The notes below the pieces were generated by a model. The model searched no databases and was not told the DNA's origin. It saw only the letters and a program-made list of their open reading frames with translations. Shown here piece after piece: positions 1 through 6,747 of a DNA stretch of 8,230 nt. Source of the DNA: Actinomycetes bacterium (GTDB taxonomy: Bacteria > Actinomycetota > Acidimicrobiia > Acidimicrobiales > RAAP-2); contig JAJYMD010000168.1 in the NCBI GenBank assembly GCA_021787255.1, forward strand, positions 1 to 8,230. The letters run 5' to 3'. The translations under genes and the position numbers were made by a program. Each line of letters opens with the position of its first letter. The stretch's first letter is position 1.

Positions 1-1
1 G

Positions 2-2060
<2,059 letters not shown>

Positions 2061-2068
<8 letters not shown>

Positions 2069-2100
2069 GCCCGACCGAGCCCGACTGAGCCGACTGAGCC
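2061..2100 (+). repeat. 10-bp tandem repeat spanning the clpC stop and the clpC-disA gap
   Basis: Nearly four copies of the unit CCGACTGAGC lie head to tail: two exact copies (2061-2070 and 2081-2090), one with a single change (CCGACCGAGC, 2071-2080) and a last copy shortened by one base at its start. The first copy contains the clpC TGA stop, and the array ends one base before the disA ATG at 2102. It fills the whole 33-base gap and leaves no recognisable Shine-Dalgarno site for disA. It looks like replication-slippage expansion; any function is unknown. Confidence 0.85.
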
Positions 2101-2101
2101 G

Positions 2102-3361
2102 ATGCCGGTGAACCCGCAGGTGGCCGAGGACTCGCTCGGCGGCCGGCGGGCCGGGGCCCGCTGGAACGACGCTGTGGTCGCGGACGACGGCGACGCGCTG
2201 TTGGAGGCGCTCGCGCTGGTCGCGCCAGGGACGCGGCTGCGCCAGGGCCTCGACCGCGTCCTCCAGGCAAAGCGCGGCGCGATCATCGTGTTCGGCGACG
2301 ATCCCGCCGTCCTGGCCATCTGCACGGGCGGCTTCGTCCTCGACACGGCGTTCACCCCCGAGCGCCTGTCCGAGCTCGCGAAGATGGACGGAGCGATCAT
2401 CCTCACCGCGGATGCGTCGCGCATCGCGAGGGCGAACGTCCACCTGACCCCGCGGGCATCGATCCCGACGAGTGAGACGGGCACGAGGCACAGGACGGCT
2501 GAACGCGTCGCGCGTTCCTTGGACGTCCCTGTCGTGACGGTGTCGGAGTCCATGTCGACGATCACCGTCTACCGTGGCGCCGCCCGCCACATGCTGCAGC
2601 AGCCGGGGCGCTTGATCGACCGGGCCGCCCAGGCGATCTCCGCGGTCGAACGGTTCAAGTCGCGCTTCGACGTTGCGCTCGCGCTGCTCTCGACGCTCGA
2701 GGTCGAGGATTCCGTGTCGGTCAACGACGTGGTCGCCGTCCTCCAGCCCGGCGAGATGGTGGTGCGCTTCACCGAGGAGGTCGAGGGCTACCTCGTCGAG
2801 CTGGGTGAGGACGGCAGGCTCATCCGGCTGCAGATCGAAGAGCTCGGCGCGGGCGTCGAAGAGACGCTGCGCCTCGTCGTGCTGGACTACGTCGTGACCG
2901 ACGACGTCGCCGGGGTCGGTGCAGGAGAGGGGCGAGAGGGGGGCCGAGCCGGCTGGTCCTCGCCCAACGGTGAGAGCCCGACCCGGGATGCAGGGCGCGA
3001 TCCGCGTGCCTCGGCGCTCAAGGCGCGTGCCGACCAGGCGCTCGCCGCGCTGCACGACCTGAGCCACGACGAGCTCATGGGGAGGACTGCCGTCGCCGCC
3101 GTGCTCGGCTTCGACCCGGCCCCCGGCGTGCTCGACCTCCCGGCCGAAGCCCGCGGGTATCGGCTTCTCCATCGGTTGCCGCGGGTCTCCGAGGCGGTCA
3201 TCGAGCGGATCGTCGAGCGGTTCGCCACCCTTCCGAGGCTCATGGAGGCCTCCCTCGCCGATCTGGAAAAGGTTGGCGGCGTGGGGGAGGCCAAGGCCCG
3301 ATCGGTGAAGGACGGACTGTCGAGGATGGTCGAGGCGAGCATCCTCGAGCGCTACGAGTGA
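2102..3361 (+). CDS. disA: Diadenylate cyclase DisA (c-di-AMP synthase, DNA integrity scanning protein)
   Basis: Condenses two ATP into the second messenger c-di-AMP; in characterised homologues an octamer scans DNA and is inhibited by branched DNA. The product is 419 residues. The DAC domain lies at about 33-160 and carries the catalytic DGA motif (96-98, in KMDGA) and the ATP-binding GTRHRTAER stretch (127-135). A helical linker follows (about 165-265), then a Gly/Ser/Arg-rich insertion (about 270-305). The C-terminal helix-hairpin-helix DNA-binding region (about 370-408) contains VGGVGEAKA. Family members are usually near 350-360 residues, so both the N-terminus (about 25-30 residues) and the linker are longer here. 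The ATG at 2102 lacks a ribosome-binding site; a GTG at 2174, with a GGAA seven bases upstream, is an alternative start matching the usual N-terminus. No radA is adjacent, although radA-disA pairing is common. The gene lies 33 bases after clpC. Confidence 0.95.
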   Translation: MPVNPQVAEDSLGGRRAGARWNDAVVADDGDALLEALALVAPGTRLRQGLDRVLQAKRGAIIVFGDDPAVLAICTGGFVLDTAFTPERLSELAKMDGAIILTADASRIARANVHLTPRASIPTSETGTRHRTAERVARSLDVPVVTVSESMSTITVYRGAARHMLQQPGRLIDRAAQAISAVERFKSRFDVALALLSTLEVEDSVSVNDVVAVLQPGEMVVRFTEEVEGYLVELGEDGRLIRLQIEELGAGVEETLRLVVLDYVVTDDVAGVGAGEGREGGRAGWSSPNGESPTRDAGRDPRASALKARADQALAALHDLSHDELMGRTAVAAVLGFDPAPGVLDLPAEARGYRLLHRLPRVSEAVIERIVERFATLPRLMEASLADLEKVGGVGEAKARSVKDGLSRMVEASILERYE

Positions 3362-3364
3362 TCC

Positions 3365-3375
3365 GAGGGCCCTGG
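3365..3375 (+). repeat. 11-bp repeat GAGGGCCCTGG, copy 1 (upstream of carD)
   Basis: The 11-mer GAGGGCCCTGG has the palindromic core AGGGCCCT. It starts four bases after the disA stop and lies just upstream of the candidate carD -10 element. An identical copy is found after carD at 3973-3983. It could be an operator half-pair, the -35 region of the carD promoter, or chance in GC-rich DNA. Confidence 0.4.
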
Positions 3376-3383
3376 CGATCCGG

Positions 3384-3389
3384 TACAAT
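3384..3389 (+). promoter_or_regulatory. Candidate carD promoter -10 element (TACAAT)
   Basis: TACAAT fits the actinobacterial -10 consensus TANNNT and differs at one position from TATAAT. It is a conspicuous A/T island in GC-rich sequence 23 bases after the disA stop. No good -35 hexamer is seen 16-18 bases upstream (that position reads ATCCGA), and there is no extended TGN. A start at about 3395-3397 would give a roughly 90-base leader before carD. Weak -35 elements are common in actinobacteria, so this is a reasonable but unproven promoter. Confidence 0.4.
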
Positions 3390-3397
3390 GCAAGGCC

Positions 3398-3418
3398 GCC
3401 GGTCCCCGTCGGGCCGGC
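3398..3418 (+). promoter_or_regulatory. GC-rich hairpin in the disA-carD gap (carD leader)
   Basis: Bases 3398-3405 (GCCGGTCC) can pair with 3411-3418 (GGGCCGGC) in an 8-bp stem with one G-U pair and a five-base loop, CCGTC. It would begin almost exactly at the predicted carD transcript 5' end. No T-tract follows, so it is not a standard intrinsic terminator. It may stabilise the carD mRNA 5' end, attenuate disA read-through, or be incidental. Confidence 0.35.
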
Positions 3419-3477
3419 AGCGTGGAGCTGCCGACGCCCCCTCGTGATGCGCGGTTCCCCCGTTGGAGATGTGCAGC

Positions 3478-3483
3478 AAGGAG
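3478..3483 (+). promoter_or_regulatory. Shine-Dalgarno site deciding the carD start
   Basis: AAGGAG ends four bases before the GTG at 3488. It is the clearest ribosome-binding site in the window and selects 3488 over the upstream in-frame GTG at 3422, whose extra 22 residues have no counterpart at the CarD N-terminus. Confidence 0.65.
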
Positions 3484-3487
3484 TCCG

Positions 3488-3964
3488 GTGTTCGACGTCG
3501 GTGACAAGGTCGTCTATCCCCACCACGGTGCAGCGGTCGTGGAGAAGAGGGAGACCAAGGTGGCCTTTGGCCAGAAGCGCGAGTACCTGGTGCTCCGGCT
3601 TGCCTATGGCGATCTCACCTTGATGGTCCCCGCGGACAACACCGAAGGTGTCGGTCTGCGCGAAGTCATCAACGACGAAGAGGTCGAGGAGGTGTTCGCC
3701 GTCCTTCGAAAGAAAGAGGCGCGGATGCCCACCAACTGGTCCCGCCGGTACAAGAACCACTCCGAGAAGCTCCGGTCCGGTGACATCTACCAGGTCGCCG
3801 AGGTCGTCCGGAACCTCTCGATCCGCGACAAGGACAAGGGGCTCTCTGCGGGCGAGAAGCGCATGCTCGGCCGCGCCCGACAGATCCTCGTGTCCGAGCT
3901 CACCTTCGCGCTCGGCGTCGACGAGGAGGCCGCCGAGCAGCGACTGAACGAGGTCCTGCCGTAA
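3488..3964 (+). CDS. carD: CarD/CdnL family RNA polymerase-binding transcription regulator
   Basis: CarD binds the beta subunit of RNA polymerase and stabilises open complexes, notably at rRNA promoters, and is essential in mycobacteria. The product is 158 residues (mycobacterial CarD is about 162). It starts with the typical FDVGDKVVYPHHGAAVVE, the Tudor-like RNAP-interaction domain (about 1-55). The helical DNA-binding domain follows, with the signature PTNWSRRYK (81-89); its Trp84 corresponds to the tryptophan that wedges into the upstream edge of the bubble. GLSAGEKRMLGRARQILVSEL (118-138) is also family-typical. At the position of mycobacterial Arg47, which contacts beta, this protein has Met46, while Lys24 replaces Arg25; this alignment is mine by eye. 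The start is GTG with AAGGAG four bases upstream. The gene uses the only TAA stop in the window. ispD follows after 29 bases, the order seen in mycobacteria. A promoter of its own is suggested upstream. Confidence 0.96.
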   Translation: MFDVGDKVVYPHHGAAVVEKRETKVAFGQKREYLVLRLAYGDLTLMVPADNTEGVGLREVINDEEVEEVFAVLRKKEARMPTNWSRRYKNHSEKLRSGDIYQVAEVVRNLSIRDKDKGLSAGEKRMLGRARQILVSELTFALGVDEEAAEQRLNEVLP

Positions 3965-3972
3965 GCACCTCG

Positions 3973-3983
3973 GAGGGCCCTGG
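3973..3983 (+). repeat. 11-bp repeat GAGGGCCCTGG, copy 2 (between carD and ispD)
   Basis: Exact copy of the 11-mer at 3365-3375, placed nine bases after the carD stop and ten bases before the ispD GTG. Its first bases form a GGAGG string (3972-3976) that resembles a Shine-Dalgarno site but is 17 bases from the ispD start, which is too far for a standard one. Confidence 0.4.
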
Positions 3984-3993
3984 GGCTCGGACC

Positions 3994-4662
3994 GTGTGGG
4001 CGGTCATCGTGGCGGGGGGCAGCGGATCTCGCTTCGGTCGGCCGAAGCAGTTCGAGTCCCTTGCGGGTCGCCCCGTGGTCGAGTGGTCGGTCACGGCTGC
4101 GCGAAAGGCGACCGACGGGGTCGTCCTCGTGGTTCCCGCGGGCGAAGAAGATCGGGCGCTCTCCCTCGGTGCGGACGTCGTCGTCACCGGCGGCGAGACG
4201 CGCTCGGCTTCGGTGCGCCGCGGGCTCGAGCACGTTCCCGATCAGGTCGACGTCGTGGTGGTGCACGACGCGGCCCGCCCGCTGGCCTCGCCCGCCCTGT
4301 TCGCCGCCGTGGTCGCCCCGCTGCTCGGAGCAGAGAGCGAAGAAGATGCCGACGGCGTCGACGGGGTCGTCTGCGGCATCGCCATCGCGGACACCTTGAA
4401 GCGTGTTGGCGGCAACGGGTCGACGGTGACGGAGACCGTGGACCGCACCTCGCTCGTCGCCGTGCAGACGCCCCAGGCGTTTCGTGCCGCAGTGCTCCGC
4501 CGGGCGCACGCTGCAGGAGGCGATGCGACCGATGACGCGGCCCTCGTCGAGGCGATCGGGGGCAAGGTGTGCGTCGTCCCCGGCGAGGCGCACAACGTCA
4601 AGCTGACCGTGCCGTCGGATCTCGCGCTCTTGGAGCACCTCGCCGGCGGTGGGGAGTGGTGA
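3994..4662 (+). CDS. ispD: 2-C-methyl-D-erythritol 4-phosphate cytidylyltransferase IspD
   Basis: Third enzyme of the MEP isoprenoid pathway: MEP + CTP gives CDP-methylerythritol + PPi. The product is 222 residues, close to the family's usual 225-235. The N-terminal nucleotide-binding signature VIVAGGSGSRFGRPKQF (4-20) holds Arg13 and Lys18, the expected CTP-stabilising residues. Other landmarks are GGETRSASVRRGL (66-78), VVVVHDAARP (87-96), DTLK (132-135), VDRTSLVAVQTPQAFR (149-164, with Arg151) and HNVKLTVPSDL (200-210, with Lys203). Start: GTG at 3994 puts the beta-strand before the GG loop at the very N-terminus as is usual; no close Shine-Dalgarno is present and no better in-frame start lies just upstream. 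Its stop overlaps the ispF start (GTGA), so the two consecutive-pathway genes are probably translationally coupled. The enzyme between them in the pathway (IspE) is not in the window. Confidence 0.95.
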   Translation: MWAVIVAGGSGSRFGRPKQFESLAGRPVVEWSVTAARKATDGVVLVVPAGEEDRALSLGADVVVTGGETRSASVRRGLEHVPDQVDVVVVHDAARPLASPALFAAVVAPLLGAESEEDADGVDGVVCGIAIADTLKRVGGNGSTVTETVDRTSLVAVQTPQAFRAAVLRRAHAAGGDATDDAALVEAIGGKVCVVPGEAHNVKLTVPSDLALLEHLAGGGEW

Positions 4663-5135
4663 CGCTGCGTGTCGGGCAGGGCTTCGACGTCCATCCGTTC
4701 TCCGAGGACCCCTCACGTCGGCTGGTGCTGGGCGGGGTCGTGGTGGACGGCTCGCGCGGGCTCTCGGGCCACAGCGACGCGGACGTCCTCGCCCACGCGC
4801 TGAGCGACGCGCTGCTCGGCGCTGCAGGGCTGGGAGACATCGGGCGGCACTTCCCCGACACGGACCCTCGCTATGCCGGGGCGGACAGTGTTCAGCTGCT
4901 CTCGCGTGTCGTCGGGCTCGTCGCAGACGCGAGGCTCCGGGCGGCGAACGCCGACTGCACGCTCCTGGCTGAGCGGCCGAAGCTGAGCCCGCTGCTACCG
5001 GCGATGGCCGAGCGTCTGTCCGGCGTCCTCGGTGCGCCGGTGTCGGTCAAGGCGAGCCGGGGCGAGGGACTGGGTGCGATCGGGCGAGCCGAGGGGATCG
5101 CATGTCTCGCCGTCGTCCTGCTGGACGCCTCGTGA
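4659..5135 (+). CDS. ispF: 2-C-methyl-D-erythritol 2,4-cyclodiphosphate synthase IspF
   Basis: Fifth MEP-pathway enzyme: cyclises CDP-ME 2-phosphate to MEcPP with release of CMP, as a homotrimer. The product is 158 residues, the family's usual length. The metal-binding motif GFDVHPF gives Asp10 and His12, and the GHSDADVLAHALSDALLGA block (37-55) supplies His46 as third ligand. DIGRHFPDTDP (60-70) and the cytidine-site region ERPKLSP (105-111) are also present. In the late active-site loop the common KATTTEKLGFTGRGEGIA reads K131-ASRGEGLGAIGRAEGIA here, keeping Glu136 but replacing the threonines. Start: GTG 4659 forms a GTGA overlap with the ispD stop; GTG 4656 directly before it is equally possible and would add one residue. 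A GGGGAG string (4651-4656) lies very close upstream. Confidence 0.94.
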   Translation: MTLRVGQGFDVHPFSEDPSRRLVLGGVVVDGSRGLSGHSDADVLAHALSDALLGAAGLGDIGRHFPDTDPRYAGADSVQLLSRVVGLVADARLRAANADCTLLAERPKLSPLLPAMAERLSGVLGAPVSVKASRGEGLGAIGRAEGIACLAVVLLDAS

Positions 5136-6037
5136 CGCCGGCAGGGCGCGGAGCGAGCCACGGGCGCCCTCGGCGCGATGCGCGCCGAGGGGCCGCGGGA
5201 GGCCGCTATGGCGCGTCCGACGGGCGTTCCCGCGCCTCGGACCGCCGCTCCGGCGTGCCCGATGGGCACCCGCACGCACGTCCCGCGGCTCGCGACGGGC
5301 TCGGGGGCGACCAGGTGGAGGGGCGTCGTGCGGTGCGCGAGCTGCTTGCCGCCGGCCGGCGTCCGATTCGGACGCTGTGGCTCGCCGAAGGGCTCGACCC
5401 GTCCCCCCAGCTCGACGAGATCGAGCAGCTCGCCGCGCGCCGGCGGGTGCGCGTCGAGATGGTCTCACGGGCACGGCTCGAGGCCGCGGCACGGACCGAG
5501 GCACCCCAGGGCGTGCTCGCCCGTGCACGCCCGATCGAGCCGGTGGACCTGGACGACCTCGCTGCGCCGGCGCGCGGGCCGGCATTCATCGTGGTGGTCG
5601 CAGGCGTCACGGATCCTCGGAACCTCGGGGCGCTCTTGCGGAGCGCGGAGTGCGCAGGGGTCACCGGGGTGGTCCTGCCTCGCCATCGCGCGGTGCATCT
5701 GTCGCCCACGGTCGCCAAGGTCGCCGCCGGGGCGATCGAGCACCTCGACTTCGCGCTCGTGGGCGGCATCCCCAACGCGCTTGAGCACCTGTCGTCGCTC
5801 GGGATCTGGGCGTTGGGGCTCGCGTCCGAGTCGCCGCGCTCGATCTACGACGTCGCGATCGGTGACGGGCCGATGGCCGTGGTGGTCGGCGGCGAGGAGC
5901 GGGGCCTCGCGCCCCTGGTTCGCAGGCGCTGCGACGAGGTTGTCGCGATCCCCCAGCACGGCTCGCTCGCGTCGCTCAACGTCGGCGTGGCGGCGGCCGT
6001 GGCGTGCTTCGAGGTCGCACGCCGCCGATCGAGCTGA
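5132..6037 (+). CDS. rlmB: TrmH/SpoU-family RNA 2'-O-ribose methyltransferase (RlmB-like)
   Basis: SAM-dependent SPOUT methyltransferase; RlmB itself methylates G2251 of 23S rRNA, but the exact target here cannot be read from sequence. With GTG 5132 the product is 301 residues. Residues 2-59 form a basic Arg/Gly/Ala-rich tail; 61-130 resemble the L30e-like substrate-binding domain (QVEGRRAVRELL and onward). The SPOUT knot shows motif 1 DPRNLGALLRSAE (161-173), motif 2 VVGGEERGL (251-259) and motif 3 IPQHGSLASLNVGVAAAVACFE (273-294). Start choice: GTG 5132 makes a GTGA overlap with the ispF stop, like the ispD-ispF junction; ATG 5102 (ten residues longer) and GTG 5255 (after the inverted repeat at 5167-5191) are alternatives. 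Basic low-complexity N-termini are known in actinobacterial homologues. In mycobacteria cysS lies between ispF and this gene; it is absent here. Confidence 0.88.
   Translation: MTPAGRGASHGRPRRDARRGAAGGRYGASDGRSRASDRRSGVPDGHPHARPAARDGLGGDQVEGRRAVRELLAAGRRPIRTLWLAEGLDPSPQLDEIEQLAARRRVRVEMVSRARLEAAARTEAPQGVLARARPIEPVDLDDLAAPARGPAFIVVVAGVTDPRNLGALLRSAECAGVTGVVLPRHRAVHLSPTVAKVAAGAIEHLDFALVGGIPNALEHLSSLGIWALGLASESPRSIYDVAIGDGPMAVVVGGEERGLAPLVRRRCDEVVAIPQHGSLASLNVGVAAAVACFEVARRRSS
5167..5191 (+). repeat. Perfect 11-bp inverted repeat near the start of the methyltransferase gene
   Basis: CCCTCGGCGCG (5167-5177) is followed by ATG and then its exact reverse complement CGCGCCGAGGG (5181-5191). It lies 32 bases after the ispF stop, inside the part of the methyltransferase frame that encodes the basic low-complexity tail. 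In RNA it would make a very stable hairpin with a three-base loop; no T-tract follows. It could slow ribosomes, attenuate transcription or bind a dimeric protein. Confidence 0.7.
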
Positions 6038-6079
6038 GGTGCGCTTGCGGCCGGGCCACGTCGTTGGCAGGCTGGTCCT

Positions 6080-6730
6080 GTGACCACGGCGCGGGGGGCG
6101 CAGCCGCAGCCGCCCCGAGACGGCAGGCCAGACGGTCCCCCCGCGTGGTCCCTGGGCAAGGCGATCGGGGTGCTCGTGGTCGCGATCGCCCTCGGCGCTT
6201 CTCTCATCGCCCTCGGCGCAGGGCGCCACGCACCGGCGTCGGCGGCGAACCGCGCCGTCACCTCCACCAGCACGACGACGAGCCCGACGTCCTCGAGCCC
6301 GACGTCCTCGAGCCCGACGACGAGCCCCACGACGAGCCCGACGTCCTCGAGCCCTCCGTCGGCGAAGAGCTCGACACCGTCAGGTGCGTCTTCGGGGGTA
6401 CGTCCGAGCGGGACAGTGAAGGTGCTCGTGGCGAACGCCAGCCAGACGAACGGCGTGGCCGCGTACTACTCGGGCAAGCTCGCGGCCGCCGGGTGGGGAA
6501 CGCTCACCCCGACCACGGCCACCACAGCGGAGTCCACGTCCGCGATCTACTACGCGTCAGGCCAGCACGGTGCCGCGCTCGCCATCGCCGCCGCGCTCGG
6601 CGTCCCCTCGTCGGCGGTGCAGCCCGTCGCCTCGAGCGTCGTGCCCGTCGTCGGTGACACACAGGCCGCCGTTGTGGTCGTGGCCGGCAACGACCTGGCG
6701 GCCAAGGTCCCCCCCGCCGCAGCGGGCTGA
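6080..6730 (+). CDS. Membrane-anchored protein with Ser/Thr/Pro-rich stalk and LytR_C domain
   Basis: The product is 216 residues. A cytoplasmic Pro/Arg-rich N-terminus (1-27) leads to one hydrophobic segment (about 28-47, KAIGVLVVAIALGASLIALG), probably a signal anchor that places the rest outside the membrane. Residues 58-111 are a low-complexity Ser/Thr/Pro stalk including SPTSS/SPTT repeats. Residues 112-203 (VKVLVANASQTNGVAAYYSGKL...) match the LytR_C (LytR/CpsA/Psr C-terminal) domain pattern. The catalytic LCP phosphotransferase domain is absent, so this is a stand-alone LytR_C protein; such proteins are frequent in actinobacteria and have no firmly assigned function. An envelope role is an inference. 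Start: GTG 6080, 42 bases after the methyltransferase stop, with no clear Shine-Dalgarno. otsB follows after 17 bases, suggesting co-transcription. Confidence 0.8.
   Translation: MTTARGAQPQPPRDGRPDGPPAWSLGKAIGVLVVAIALGASLIALGAGRHAPASAANRAVTSTSTTTSPTSSSPTSSSPTTSPTTSPTSSSPPSAKSSTPSGASSGVRPSGTVKVLVANASQTNGVAAYYSGKLAAAGWGTLTPTTATTAESTSAIYYASGQHGAALAIAAALGVPSSAVQPVASSVVPVVGDTQAAVVVVAGNDLAAKVPPAAAG
6280..6354 (+). repeat. In-frame 15/12-bp tandem repeats encoding SPTSS/SPTT
   Basis: Units GAGCCCGACGTCCTC occur at 6280-6294, 6295-6309 and 6334-6348, separated by two shorter 12-bp variants (6310-6321, 6322-6333) and ending in a partial unit. All units are multiples of three, so gain or loss changes stalk length without shifting frame. 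They encode the Ser/Thr/Pro stalk of the LytR_C protein. Confidence 0.85.
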
Positions 6731-6735
6731 GGGGG
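6730..6735 (+). promoter_or_regulatory. Possible ribosome-binding site for otsB
   Basis: AGGGGG overlaps the last base of the preceding TGA stop and lies 12 bases before the GTG at 6748. The spacing is long and the match imperfect, but it is the only purine-rich site upstream of any candidate otsB start and mildly supports 6748 over GTG 6856. Confidence 0.3.
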
Positions 6736-6747
6736 CGGCACGAACGA

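Noticed and set aside
3398..3418. Intrinsic terminator for disA
   Set aside because: The hairpin is short and is not followed by a T-tract; it is kept only as an unassigned structure.
3422..3487. Upstream GTG extension of carD by 22 residues
   Set aside because: CarD homologues begin at the equivalent of FDVGDKVVYP, and a good Shine-Dalgarno site precedes GTG 3488. The extension contains the leader just after the hairpin.
3787..4716. A 309-codon minus-strand open frame under ispD
   Set aside because: Shadow of ispD and carD; the composition is Arg-, Gly- and Ala-rich without recognisable domains.
5178..6083. A 301-codon plus-strand frame overlapping the methyltransferase
   Set aside because: The +1 shadow frame has no motifs, whereas the chosen frame carries all three SPOUT motifs.
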